Shown: one piece after another, positions 1-8,575 of the stretch
Position numbering within the stretch: position 1 is the stretch's first letter
How the letters are laid out: every line of letters starts with the position of its first letter
Origin: JAMIFV01 sp035906055
Lineage (GTDB): Bacteria; Pseudomonadota; Alphaproteobacteria; Rickettsiales; JABCZZ01
Assembly (NCBI GenBank): GCA_035906055.1
Contig: JAMIFV010000045.1
Coordinates: forward strand, 1 to 25,263
DNA length: 25,263 nucleotides
Direction of reading: 5' to 3'
The notes under the pieces: generated by a model
What the model saw: only the letters and a program-made list of their open reading frames with translations
Told to the model about the DNA's origin: nothing
Database searches by the model: none
Program-made: the position numbers and the translations under genes

Positions 1-182
1 CAAAACATAACCACATCAACGGCATTGAGAACTTCTGGAATCAGGCCAAGAGAGTGCTCAGAAAATACAATGGAATCCCCAAACAACACTTCCACTTGTT
101 TATCAAAGAGTGTGAGTTTAGATTCAACTATGGCTCACCAAAACAGCAGTTCATACTGCTCAAAAAGTGGTGCCTCAAGTAA
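1..182 (+). CDS. IS1595-family transposase, C-terminal part (cut by window edge)
   Basis: The reading frame from position 3 encodes about 59 residues ending at TAA 180-182. It contains HINGIENFWNQAKRVLRKYN followed by FHLFIKECEFRFNYGSP, which I recognise as the C-terminal end of ISXO2/IS1016-type DDE transposases of the IS1595 family. The Glu in NGIEN probably corresponds to the last catalytic acidic residue of the family, which is an inference from the motif. The gene enters from outside the window, so its start cannot be seen. The matching N-terminal part of a like-oriented copy lies at 25096-25263. No internal stop or frameshift is visible in this fragment, so the copy may be intact. Confidence 0.85.
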   Translation, partial: KHNHINGIENFWNQAKRVLRKYNGIPKQHFHLFIKECEFRFNYGSPKQQFILLKKWCLK

Positions 183-185
183 ACC

Positions 186-201
186 AATCTACGCCAGCCC
201 C
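186..201 (-). repeat. Terminal inverted repeat of the left IS copy
   Basis: On the minus strand this is GGGGCTGGCGTAGATT. It is identical to 25063-25078 on the plus strand. The shared string extends to AAAAGGGG if the flanking A/T runs are counted as part of the element. Confidence 0.85.
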
Positions 202-219
202 TTTTTTTTTGTACCCCGC

Positions 220-248
220 TTGACGGCATCTTGCAGGGGTAGTATTAT
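220..248 (+). promoter_or_regulatory. Putative sigma70-type promoter for the A2M gene
   Basis: TTGACG at 220-225 and TATTAT at 243-248 are separated by exactly 17 bases. This would place the transcription start near 255, about 25 bases ahead of the ATG at 279. A GGGGGA ribosome-binding site follows at 269-274. The match is close to consensus, but no experiment is available. It lies directly downstream of the IS end, so the insertion may have removed older upstream control sequence. Confidence 0.55.
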
Positions 249-278
249 TCTTTCCGCACTTTTTGCACGGGGGAATAT

Positions 279-3200
279 ATGCGCGCCATCAACAGCCTGT
301 TAAAGGCGCTTACCTTTCTCCTGTTTTTTTCGGGTGCGGTTTACGCAGCGGATGATGAATCGCCGGTAAAAGGCGCGGTACAGGACAAAATATCACTGTT
401 TACCAGCGATTTTACAAAACCCTCTATCTCCAGTCGCGACTGGCTTTATGTCAACTTCTGCGATGTGAAGACCGTGGTGCGTGGCGCGAACGGCCAGCGC
501 CTCTCATGCAGCCCGCCGGGGCGTCCGCTGAAACTTGCCGGTACGAGGACGGATGCGCTCAGGATAGAGCCGCCCATCAAAGGCGAATGGCGTTTTGAAT
601 CTGACTACAGCGTGGTGTTCACACCCAGCCAGCCCTGGAAGGCGGGGGAGTCCTATACGGTCAGCTATCAGCCCGGCCTGTTCCCCGCGCATGTGAAGCT
701 GACCGACGGCAGTTATTCCTTCGCCACAACGCCGCTTAACCTGCTCAGCAAAGACATGAACTACCTGCAGGATCCCAATGATCCTGAAAAGAAATTCGTC
801 ACCATACAGATGGCGTTCAACTACCCTGTGAACAAGGAAAGCCTCGAGAAGGGACTCACCTGCGAACTGGAAGCAAAACCACCCGTACCTTTGCAGGCGT
901 CGGTAGCGTTTGACGAGCAGGACACATTGGCCAATGCTTCTATCGCTATTGCAAAACTGGCACCCGATGCGCAGTTCATTGATTGCAAGGTAGCGCAGTC
1001 CATTGCCACGGCAGACGGTTCGGGCAAGCTTACGCCGCGCTTTGTCAGCCCGCCTGTCACGCAGGAATTCGCCCAGCGCGTAATGATTCCGAGCCTGTTC
1101 GACTATCTGCAATTCTCGCAGGCCTCCGCGCGCGTGCTGAAAAACAGCCGCTATGTGCCGGAACAAATTCTGGCGCTGGAAAGCAATACCCCCGTAAAAG
1201 CGGAAGAACTGGGCAAGTTCACGGAGCTGTTTCTGCTGCCGAAAGACAAGTCTGTTCCCAATCTTTCGCCCAAGAAAGATTATAATTGGCAGCAACCGGC
1301 CGAAGTGACGGCGCAAGTGCGTGCCAAGCTGGAAACCGTTCCCTTCACGGTAAACAAAGAGGCGGAACCCGGCCTTGTCAACGCGCTGACCTTCAGCGCT
1401 GACGGCGGGCGTTACCTGCTGGCGCGCGTGAAGAAAGGCGCGCCTGCGCCCGGTGGCTACCAGTTGGGCAGGGATTACGAAACCATTGTGCGCGTGCCCG
1501 GCCTGCCGCGCGAAGTGAAGGTGATGGCGCAGGGTGCGCTGCTCTCGCTTTCGGGGGAAAAAACGCTCTCGGTGCTTTCGCTCGGCGTGCCGAAGATAAG
1601 CTATGAGGTGGGCAGGGTGAAGGAAGAGAATCTCAGCCACCTTATCAGCCAGACGCGCGGCAGTTTCTCCAACCCGCAATTCAACGAATCCTATTCGTTC
1701 AACGAGAATAATATCAGCCAGGTATTGCGCGAGGACCGCGACATCACTAATGCCGACCCGCGCCAGCCCAGCTATTCCTCGTTCGATTTCGGACCTTACC
1801 TCAAAGAAGGCAAGGGGTTGTATTTCCTAGGTGTTTACGGAAAGCAGCCTAACAAGAACGACAAGACCGGCAAGAGCTTCAGCACGGTTTCATCTGACCG
1901 CCGTTTCCTGCTCATCACCGACCTCGGCCTCATCGTGAAGCAGAACGGCGATGGCACGCGCGACGTGTTCGTGCAGTCCATTTCGGCAGGCAGTGCCGTG
2001 GCAGACGTAAAAATATCCGTGCTTGGCATAAACGGTGAGCCGGTGGCGGAGGCGGTGACCGACAGCAGCGGCCACGCGACCCTGCCTAACCTTGATGCGC
2101 TCATGCAGGAGAAAGCGCCCGTGGCATTCGTGGCCCGTAAAGGAAACGACCTTTCGTTTCTGCCCTATGGCCGATATGACCGCGAGCTCAATTATTCCAA
2201 ATTCGATGTGAGCGGCAACCTGCCAACCGAAGGCCTGCGCGCTTACCTGTTCAGTGACCGCGGCATCTACCGCCCCGGCGAAACGGCGCATGTGGGTATG
2301 ATCGTGAAAGCGCGCGACTGGAGCAAAACCGCCGCAGGCGTGCCGCTGGTGTTCGAAGTGACCAACCCGCGCGGGCAGGTGGTGAACAAGCAGCTCCTGC
2401 AGATGAATGAGGAAGGGCTGATGTCGGCGGATTATACGCCGGGCGAGAACGTGGCGACGGGTATGTATTATGCGGCGCTGTACCTTGGCCGCGATGGCGG
2501 CGAAAAAGGCGCGATGCTGGGCGATGTGAGCCTGCGCGTGGAGGAATTTCAGCCCGACCGCATGAAGATGACCTCCGCCGTCCTGCAGGACGGCAAACCC
2601 ACGGAAGGACTGGCGTGGCTGAAGCCGGAGCAGCTTTCTGCGGATGTAACGTTGATGCATCTTTACGGCGCACCGGCAAACGACCGCCGCGTGACCGGGA
2701 AAATGGCCATTGCGCCGGGCGCGTTCGGCTTCCAGAGCTACAAGGATTACCGCTTCGCGCCGGAAGGCAGCCTGAACAAGATGTTCGACGAGACACTGCC
2801 GGAAACCAAGACGGATGCGCAAGGCAAGGCAACGTTCGCCATGAACCTCGCCAAATACAAGGATTCCACTTTCCGCCTGACCTTCATGGGCGAAGGTTTC
2901 GAGCCGGATTCCGGCCGCAGCGTAAAGACTGCAAAGAGCGTACTGGTTTCGCCGCTGGACTATGTGGTGGGCACAAAGGCGGACGGCAACCTCAACTACA
3001 TCAATCCCGGCGATAAACGCACCGTTTCACTGATCGCGGTGAATGCGTCGCTTGCCAAGGTGGAAGCCAAAGACCTGACAATGGAGCTTAAGCGCAGCAA
3101 GGAAGTGCAGACACTGGTGAAAAATAATTCCGGCAATTTTGAATATCAGGCCAGCCGTATTGAAACGTCTGTCAGGAAAGACACGCTGAGCATTGGCGCT

Positions 3201-6002
3201 GATGGCCTTGATTATGCGCTGCCTACCGAAACGCCGGGCAGCTATGTGCTGGTGTTGCGCGGCGCTAAAGACGCGGTGCTTGCGCGCACCTATTTCACCG
3301 TGGTGGGGGTTGCCAATGCGAGCGGCGACTTCACGCGTGACGCCAAGATGCAGCTGACGCTGGATAAAGGCGCGTATGCAGCGGGCGAGGAAATGGCGCT
3401 CAATATCCAGTCGCCCTATACCGGTTCCGGCCTCATCACCATTGAAACCGACCGTGTGCATAGCTGGCAGTGGTTCACCGCCACCAGCACCAATACCACG
3501 CAGAAAATCAGGATTCCTGCGGGCTTTGAAGGGAAGGGCTTTGTGAACGTGCAGTTCACGCGTGACCTGAAATCCAAAGAGATATTCATGAGCCCGCTGA
3601 GTTTTGCCGTTGTGCCGTTCTCGGCGAATATCGACGCGCGTGACCAGAAGGTGACCCTTTCCGCGCCCACCGAAATAAAACCGGGCGAAACCGTGACCGT
3701 GCAATATAGCAGCAAGGCTGCGGGCAAGGTGATGCTCTATGCGGTGGATGAAGGTATTCTTCTGTATGGGCGTTACCAGAACCCCAATCCGCTGGACTAC
3801 TTCCTCATGAAGCAGGGGCTGGAAGTGCGCACCGCGCAGATCATGGACCTGCTGCTGCCGGAATATTCCATCCTGCGCTCGCTCTCGGCGGTGGGGGGTG
3901 ACGGCTTTGCCAATGACGGCAAGAACCTCAACCCCTTCAAACGCAAGACCGAGCCGCCCGTGGCCTATTGGTCGGGTATACTCGATAGCGACACGGACAT
4001 GCGCAACTGGACGTTCAAAGTGCCCGCCTATTTTAACGGCAGCGTTCGCATTCTTGCGGTCGGTGCGTCGGTGAACACGATGGGCGTGGCGCAGGCCGGA
4101 CTCAATGTGCGTGGCCCGCTGGTGGTTACGCCGAACCTGCCGCTGTTCGTGGCTCCGGGGGATACGTTCACGGTAACCGCCACGGTTGCCAATTACGTGA
4201 AAGGCTCCGGTGCGGATGCAAAAGTGAAGCTGGATGTGGAAGTATCTGCGCACCTGCAACTGGTGGATTCGCCGGTGGAATCCATTGCCATTGCCGAGGG
4301 CAAGGAGGCAAGCGTGCAGTTGAAATTGAAAGCCACCGAGGTGCTGGGCTCCGGTGAACTCCGCCTCACGGCCAATGCGGGTAACGAGCATTTCACGATC
4401 GCACAGACCACCAGCGTTCGCCCGCCCGTTGCCAGCATGACGGCGCTCATCAGCGGCTATGTGAAGGAGAATAACAAGATCGTGCCGCAGCCACGCCAGT
4501 TATATCCGGAATTCTCGGAGATGCGCGCGGCGGTATCATCGCTGCCGGTGAGCCTCATCGGCGGGCTTCGCGAATATCTGGCCAGGTATCCGTATGGGTG
4601 CACGGAGCAGATGACGAGCCAGAACTTCCCCAACGTGATCCTTTACGGCAACAATGAGCTGATACAGGCCTTCGGCTGGAAGCCGCAGGAAATGGAGCAG
4701 GCGCTCTCACGCAGCTTCGAGCAGCTCAGCGAGCGTCAGGGGGATGCCGGGGGCTGGGGCATGTGGAGCTATTACAGCCAGGCGCATAACTTCATCAGTG
4801 CCTATGTGATGCATTTCATGATCGAGGCGAAGGAAAAGAACCTGCCCGTGCCGGAACATGTCTATGAGAACGGCATTCGCTACTTAAAGCAGCTTGTAAA
4901 CGAGCAGCCCTATTCCATTGAGGATGCTCGTGAAAAGGCGTATGGCATTTACCTGCTCACGCGCGCGGGCGAGATAACCACCAACTATATCCCGCATTTG
5001 CTTGCCTACCTTGAGAACGACCAGAAGAACAGGTGGCATAACGACCTCGCCGCTGTGTATCTGGCCGCTACCTACCAGCAGATGCAGATGCTGCCGGAAG
5101 CGGAAGACCTGCTGGGTAAATTCAAGCTGGATGCGCCGGTGCTCTATTCCACCAGCTGGCGTGAATATGCATTCTATGACAGCCTCTCCAAATATTCGCA
5201 GTATGTGTACCTTATCTCCAGACACTTCCCCAGGAAACTGGAAGTGATGGACAAGGCGGTCATCTGGCGTGTGGCGGACTTTGTCGGTGAGGGCAGTTAC
5301 AACACCGTTTCCTCGTCCTATGCGGTGATGGCGATCGACGCCTATGTCACCGCGCGTAAGGACGCGCTGAATGATGTGAGTATCATCGCCAAGGGTGCGG
5401 ATGGCAAGGAACAGGCGCTGGAAGTGCTGGGGCAGAGATTGCGCTCGGCGCTGATAAAGGCTCCGGTGTCGGAATTCACCTTCGCTTCCGCGCAACCGGG
5501 CTTCTTCTACCAGATCACCAGTTCCGGCTATGATAAGCTATTGCCGGATAAGCCGCTTTCCGCAGGCCTTGAGTTGAAACGCGAGTTCGTGGACGATAAG
5601 GGTAAACCGGTAACCAAAGTCAAGCTTGGCGATGTGGTGACGGTGAAAATGACGCTGCGTTCCGGCAATAACGAGACCGTGCCCAACGTGGCGGTGGTAG
5701 ATTTGCTGCCGGGTGGGTTCGATATTGAACAGAAAGCGCACAACGCCCAGCACGGCCAGCCGGAAGAGGAAACGGCCAGCACGCCGGACAGCAGCAAGCC
5801 CGTGTGGCAGCCTGAGTTCACCGATCCCCGCGAGGACAGGATGATCATATACGGCAGGATATTCCCGTCGGAATACACCTACAGTTACCGCATCAAGGCG
5901 TCTACGCGCGGCACGTTCGTTATCCCGCCTGCTTATGCGGAGTCGATGTATGACCCGGCGGTGAAGGCGCGCGGTGTGGCCGGTAAGATAGAGGTGCAGT
6001 AA
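279..6002 (+). CDS. Bacterial alpha-2-macroglobulin family protein (YfhM/ECAM-like, 1907 aa)
   Basis: Bacterial alpha-2-macroglobulins are periplasmic protease traps. Cleavage of a bait region exposes a thioester that captures the attacking protease. Here residues 1-23 look like a signal peptide ending VYA, with no lipobox cysteine, unlike the lipoprotein of E. coli. An MG2-type stretch around residue 660 carries DRGIYRPGE. The A2M domain follows AVDEGIL near residue 1155. The thioester motif is in YGCTEQ with Cys1441, so CTEQ replaces the more usual CLEQ. An alpha-helical thioester domain and a C-terminal beta domain follow. At 1907 residues it is longer than E. coli YfhM (about 1650). The start is supported by the GGGGGA site at 269-274 and the signal peptide. 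The next gene is pbpC, the classic partner, which suggests that the trap protects the envelope while PBP1C repairs peptidoglycan. Confidence 0.93.
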   Translation: MRAINSLLKALTFLLFFSGAVYAADDESPVKGAVQDKISLFTSDFTKPSISSRDWLYVNFCDVKTVVRGANGQRLSCSPPGRPLKLAGTRTDALRIEPPIKGEWRFESDYSVVFTPSQPWKAGESYTVSYQPGLFPAHVKLTDGSYSFATTPLNLLSKDMNYLQDPNDPEKKFVTIQMAFNYPVNKESLEKGLTCELEAKPPVPLQASVAFDEQDTLANASIAIAKLAPDAQFIDCKVAQSIATADGSGKLTPRFVSPPVTQEFAQRVMIPSLFDYLQFSQASARVLKNSRYVPEQILALESNTPVKAEELGKFTELFLLPKDKSVPNLSPKKDYNWQQPAEVTAQVRAKLETVPFTVNKEAEPGLVNALTFSADGGRYLLARVKKGAPAPGGYQLGRDYETIVRVPGLPREVKVMAQGALLSLSGEKTLSVLSLGVPKISYEVGRVKEENLSHLISQTRGSFSNPQFNESYSFNENNISQVLREDRDITNADPRQPSYSSFDFGPYLKEGKGLYFLGVYGKQPNKNDKTGKSFSTVSSDRRFLLITDLGLIVKQNGDGTRDVFVQSISAGSAVADVKISVLGINGEPVAEAVTDSSGHATLPNLDALMQEKAPVAFVARKGNDLSFLPYGRYDRELNYSKFDVSGNLPTEGLRAYLFSDRGIYRPGETAHVGMIVKARDWSKTAAGVPLVFEVTNPRGQVVNKQLLQMNEEGLMSADYTPGENVATGMYYAALYLGRDGGEKGAMLGDVSLRVEEFQPDRMKMTSAVLQDGKPTEGLAWLKPEQLSADVTLMHLYGAPANDRRVTGKMAIAPGAFGFQSYKDYRFAPEGSLNKMFDETLPETKTDAQGKATFAMNLAKYKDSTFRLTFMGEGFEPDSGRSVKTAKSVLVSPLDYVVGTKADGNLNYINPGDKRTVSLIAVNASLAKVEAKDLTMELKRSKEVQTLVKNNSGNFEYQASRIETSVRKDTLSIGADGLDYALPTETPGSYVLVLRGAKDAVLARTYFTVVGVANASGDFTRDAKMQLTLDKGAYAAGEEMALNIQSPYTGSGLITIETDRVHSWQWFTATSTNTTQKIRIPAGFEGKGFVNVQFTRDLKSKEIFMSPLSFAVVPFSANIDARDQKVTLSAPTEIKPGETVTVQYSSKAAGKVMLYAVDEGILLYGRYQNPNPLDYFLMKQGLEVRTAQIMDLLLPEYSILRSLSAVGGDGFANDGKNLNPFKRKTEPPVAYWSGILDSDTDMRNWTFKVPAYFNGSVRILAVGASVNTMGVAQAGLNVRGPLVVTPNLPLFVAPGDTFTVTATVANYVKGSGADAKVKLDVEVSAHLQLVDSPVESIAIAEGKEASVQLKLKATEVLGSGELRLTANAGNEHFTIAQTTSVRPPVASMTALISGYVKENNKIVPQPRQLYPEFSEMRAAVSSLPVSLIGGLREYLARYPYGCTEQMTSQNFPNVILYGNNELIQAFGWKPQEMEQALSRSFEQLSERQGDAGGWGMWSYYSQAHNFISAYVMHFMIEAKEKNLPVPEHVYENGIRYLKQLVNEQPYSIEDAREKAYGIYLLTRAGEITTNYIPHLLAYLENDQKNRWHNDLAAVYLAATYQQMQMLPEAEDLLGKFKLDAPVLYSTSWREYAFYDSLSKYSQYVYLISRHFPRKLEVMDKAVIWRVADFVGEGSYNTVSSSYAVMAIDAYVTARKDALNDVSIIAKGADGKEQALEVLGQRLRSALIKAPVSEFTFASAQPGFFYQITSSGYDKLLPDKPLSAGLELKREFVDDKGKPVTKVKLGDVVTVKMTLRSGNNETVPNVAVVDLLPGGFDIEQKAHNAQHGQPEEETASTPDSSKPVWQPEFTDPREDRMIIYGRIFPSEYTYSYRIKASTRGTFVIPPAYAESMYDPAVKARGVAGKIEVQ

Positions 6003-6010
6003 TCTTATAT

Positions 6011-6110
6011 GTCATTGCGAGGAGGCATCGCCGACGAAGCAATCCAGCCCAACAACACGTCAAGTGGAAGGACCGGATTGCCGCGTTCGCTTTGCTCACT
6101 CGCAAGGACG
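6011..6110. repeat. Palindromic intergenic repeat 1 upstream of pbpC
   Basis: The left arm begins GTCATTGCGAGGAGGCATCG and contains AAGCAATCC. The right arm contains GGATTGCCGCG and ends CTCGCAAGGACG. The reverse complement of the right arm (CGTCCTTGCGAG...GGCAATCC) pairs with the left arm, giving an imperfect palindrome of about 100 bases. Repeats with the core CATTGCGAG...GCAATCC are widespread between genes in alphaproteobacteria and some other proteobacteria. This is recognition from memory, not a search. Confidence 0.75.
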
Positions 6111-6121
6111 TTACAAAAAAT

Positions 6122-6192
6122 TGTCATTCCCGTGAAAACGGGCATCCAGAAGCGATGGCAAAGACTGGATTCCCGCTTTCGCGGGCATGACA
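6122..6192. repeat. Palindromic intergenic repeat 2 upstream of pbpC
   Basis: The left arm is TGTCATTCCCGTGAAAACGG followed by GCATCCAG, and the right arm is CTGGATTCCCGCTTTCGCGG followed by GCATGACA. The two arms are near-perfect reverse complements and would fold into a long hairpin. The core GTCATTCCCGCGAAAGCGGG is a repeat type seen in many proteobacterial genomes. Together with repeat 1 it fills most of the gap between the A2M gene and the likely pbpC start. Confidence 0.8.
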
Positions 6193-6230
6193 AAGCTAGA
6201 CATAATTTGTTAAGTTGTATCAACACGCCC

Positions 6231-8507
6231 ATGCGCAAGCTGCTATGTGGAGTCTTGCTGGCATTGCTGGTCTTCCTTGCCATACCGCCGAAGCTGCTGG
6301 GTGATGTCTCTTTTTCGCGTGCGGTGTATGACCGGAGCGGTGCGCTCATGCGCCTTACGCTGGCGCAAGACCAGAAATACCGCCTGTTCACGCCGCTGGA
6401 GGCTGTTTCAAAAAATCTCCGCGAAGCGGTGCTGCTGCATGAGGATAAATATTTCTTCACCCACCCCGGAGTGAACCCCGCGTCGCTTGCGCGCGCAGCG
6501 TGGCATCATGTGGCGGGCGGGGGCAGGGGCGGTGCGTCAACGCTCACGATGCAGCTTGTGCGCCTCAAATACGGCCTGCATACACGCAGCTATGCTGGCA
6601 AGCTCTGGCAGATGGCGCAGGCGCTGCGCATGGAGCTGCATTACAGCAAGGAAGAGATACTCGAAGCCTACCTGAACCTTGCGCCTTACGGCAGCAACAT
6701 CGAGGGGGTGGGAGCGGCCAGCCATATCTATTTTGAGCGCAATGCCGACACGCTCAGCCTGCCGGAGGCGCTGACACTGGCCGTGGTGCCGCAAAGCCCC
6801 TATGCGCGAACGCCGGGCAGGAGCGCCGCAGCCAATGAGGCGCTGCAAAAGGCGCGTTTGCGTATGTTTTCTGAATGGAGGGAGCAATACCCTGAAGATG
6901 CAAGGTTTGAGGCGCTGTTGCAGCGTCCCATGCGTTATGCCAGCAAAGCGAATCTGCCGTTCGTGGCACCGCAGGCAGTTTCAAAGCTGCTGGGGGAGAA
7001 TAAGGAGCAGGTGCTGCGCACAACGTTTGATGCTGGCCTGCAACGCCAGCTTGCGGGGCAGGTGCAGCGCTATGTGACGCATGCGGCGGGGGCTTCCATT
7101 GCCAATGCGTCTGCGCTTCTGGTGGATGCGCGTAATATGCAAGTGCTGGCAAGCGTAGGGTCAGCGGATTATTACAATATCCACCGGCAGGGCATGATCG
7201 ACGGCACGCAGGCTCGGCGCTCTCCGGGCTCAGCCCTGAAACCCTTCATTTATGCGCTGGCCTTCGAGCAGGGCATTGTGCACCCGGCCAGCCTCATGCT
7301 CGATGCGCCTGCCGCTTACGGTACTTACGCGCCGGAAAATTACGACCGTGCCTTCCAGGGGCCGCTTTCCGCCAGTGAGGCGCTGATACGCAGCCGCAAT
7401 ATTCCGGCACTCTGGCTTACCAGCCAGTTACGCAAGCCGGGGTTTTATGACTTTTTGCAGCGGGCTGGCATCAGGCGCATGAAGCCGGAGAAAGACTATG
7501 GCCTTTCGCTGGCGCTTGGCGGCGTGGAAGTGAGCATGCGCGAGCTGGTGCAGCTTTATGCCATGCTGGCTAATGGCGGCATGTATGCCCCGCTCACGAT
7601 GCTGCGCGCGGCGCAGGGGGAAGGTACGCGCCTGCTGACGCCGGAAGCGTCCTTCATCACGCTGGATGCGCTGAAAGGCACGGTGATGCCCGGCGGCTCG
7701 GCGGTGCAGGAGTTGCTGCCATTACCCATTTACTGGAAAACCGGCACGTCGGCAGGCCTGCGCGATGCATGGGCGGTGGGCGTGTTCGGCCCCTACGTGC
7801 TGGCCGTGTGGGTGGGGGACTTCAGGGGCAGCACGCATGGCAATTATGTGGGCATTACCCACGCAGCGCCGCTGTTCTTTGACCTTGCGCGGCTGGTGAT
7901 AGCCCGTGAAAAACCCACGGATATGGTGCAGGCCGGGGCGCAAGGGCTGAAGCTGGCGCGCGTGAAGGCCTGCGCGGACACAGGCGACATTGACAGCCCT
8001 TACTGCGCGGCAAAAATATCGTCGTGGATGATCCCGGGCGTTTCGCCCATCAAATCCTCCGGCATTTACCGCAATGTGCTGGTAAGCCGCGATACGGGAA
8101 AGCTCGCCTGCAGGTTCAGGCCGGAGGAAACCGATTATCGCGTCATGCAGTTCTGGCCGTCAGAGATCGCGCAGGTCTATGCCGATGCGGGCATACGTAA
8201 ACCCGCCATGCCGGACTGGGAGGAAGGCTGCCGCCCACTGATGAGCGCGAGCGCCACGCCGCCGCGCATCATTTCGCCTGCGCGCAACACACATTATAAA
8301 GTACGTGAAGGTGCCGATAACCGCCTGCCGCTCAAGGCGGCGTTAGAAGGCAATGTGCACGAGGTGTTCTGGTTCATAAATAACACACCTGTTGCAAAAG
8401 CGCGACCAGATGAAACGGTCTACGTGCCGCTGGTGGCGGGTAAGCATAATATTAAAGTGGTGGACGATACGGGAAATGCCGATAGCAGGGTGTTACTGGT
8501 GGAATAA
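6231..8507 (+). CDS. pbpC: Penicillin-binding protein 1C (bifunctional transglycosylase/transpeptidase-like)
   Basis: PBP1C polymerises peptidoglycan strands in the periplasm while anchored in the inner membrane. Residues 4-20 form the membrane anchor. The GT51 glycosyltransferase domain shows HEDKYFFTHPG with Glu71 and GASTLTMQ at 101-108. The transpeptidase domain shows SALK with nucleophile Ser334 and Lys337, SRN at 388-390, and KTGT at 503-506. A PBP C-terminal domain (BiPBP_C type) occupies about the last 85 residues, beginning PRIISP. The 758-residue length fits the family (E. coli 770). I chose the ATG at 6231 because it gives the membrane anchor at the N-terminus. The frame stays open back to 6009, but that extension is made of palindromic repeats. 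No clear ribosome-binding site precedes 6231, so the start is less certain than the product. It follows the A2M gene as in E. coli. Confidence 0.92.
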   Translation: MRKLLCGVLLALLVFLAIPPKLLGDVSFSRAVYDRSGALMRLTLAQDQKYRLFTPLEAVSKNLREAVLLHEDKYFFTHPGVNPASLARAAWHHVAGGGRGGASTLTMQLVRLKYGLHTRSYAGKLWQMAQALRMELHYSKEEILEAYLNLAPYGSNIEGVGAASHIYFERNADTLSLPEALTLAVVPQSPYARTPGRSAAANEALQKARLRMFSEWREQYPEDARFEALLQRPMRYASKANLPFVAPQAVSKLLGENKEQVLRTTFDAGLQRQLAGQVQRYVTHAAGASIANASALLVDARNMQVLASVGSADYYNIHRQGMIDGTQARRSPGSALKPFIYALAFEQGIVHPASLMLDAPAAYGTYAPENYDRAFQGPLSASEALIRSRNIPALWLTSQLRKPGFYDFLQRAGIRRMKPEKDYGLSLALGGVEVSMRELVQLYAMLANGGMYAPLTMLRAAQGEGTRLLTPEASFITLDALKGTVMPGGSAVQELLPLPIYWKTGTSAGLRDAWAVGVFGPYVLAVWVGDFRGSTHGNYVGITHAAPLFFDLARLVIAREKPTDMVQAGAQGLKLARVKACADTGDIDSPYCAAKISSWMIPGVSPIKSSGIYRNVLVSRDTGKLACRFRPEETDYRVMQFWPSEIAQVYADAGIRKPAMPDWEEGCRPLMSASATPPRIISPARNTHYKVREGADNRLPLKAALEGNVHEVFWFINNTPVAKARPDETVYVPLVAGKHNIKVVDDTGNADSRVLLVE

Positions 8508-8508
8508 C

Positions 8509-8538
8509 TTGATTTTTTATACCGCATTGCTCTACAAT
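8509..8538 (+). promoter_or_regulatory. Putative promoter for tolB
   Basis: TTGATT at 8509-8514 and TACAAT at 8533-8538 are spaced by 18 bases and lie immediately after the pbpC stop codon. Transcription would start near 8545, about 30 bases ahead of the tolB ATG, with an AGGGGTG ribosome-binding site in between. Confidence 0.45.
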
Positions 8539-8575
8539 TCTGGGCGTTAAAAAATTAATAAGATAGGGGTGTCTC

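Larger units (their letters stand above)
1..201 (+). mobile_element. Right end of an IS1595-family (IS1016-like) insertion sequence
   Basis: The stretch holds the 3' part of a transposase gene and then a terminal inverted repeat at 186-201. The reverse complement of that repeat begins GGGGCTGGCGTAGATT and matches the left end of the second copy at 25063-25078 exactly over 16 bases. The element continues beyond the window on the left. It is followed by a run of nine T, so the exact edge could lie up to four bases further out. The first gene promoter begins only about 19 bases beyond the IS edge. Confidence 0.85.

Noticed and set aside
504..1679. Minus-strand frame of 391 codons opposite the A2M gene
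   Set aside because: It is a shadow frame created by codon bias of the plus-strand gene. The translation is rich in Arg and His with no family features.
3027..4391. Long minus-strand frame of 454 codons opposite the A2M gene
   Set aside because: It lies wholly inside a well-supported gene on the other strand, reads as His/Arg/Gly-rich shadow sequence and has no recognisable domain.
6009..6230. N-terminal extension of PbpC from ATG 6009
   Set aside because: The extension is encoded by two palindromic repeats and would place the membrane anchor about 75 residues into the protein. The start at 6231 matches family length.
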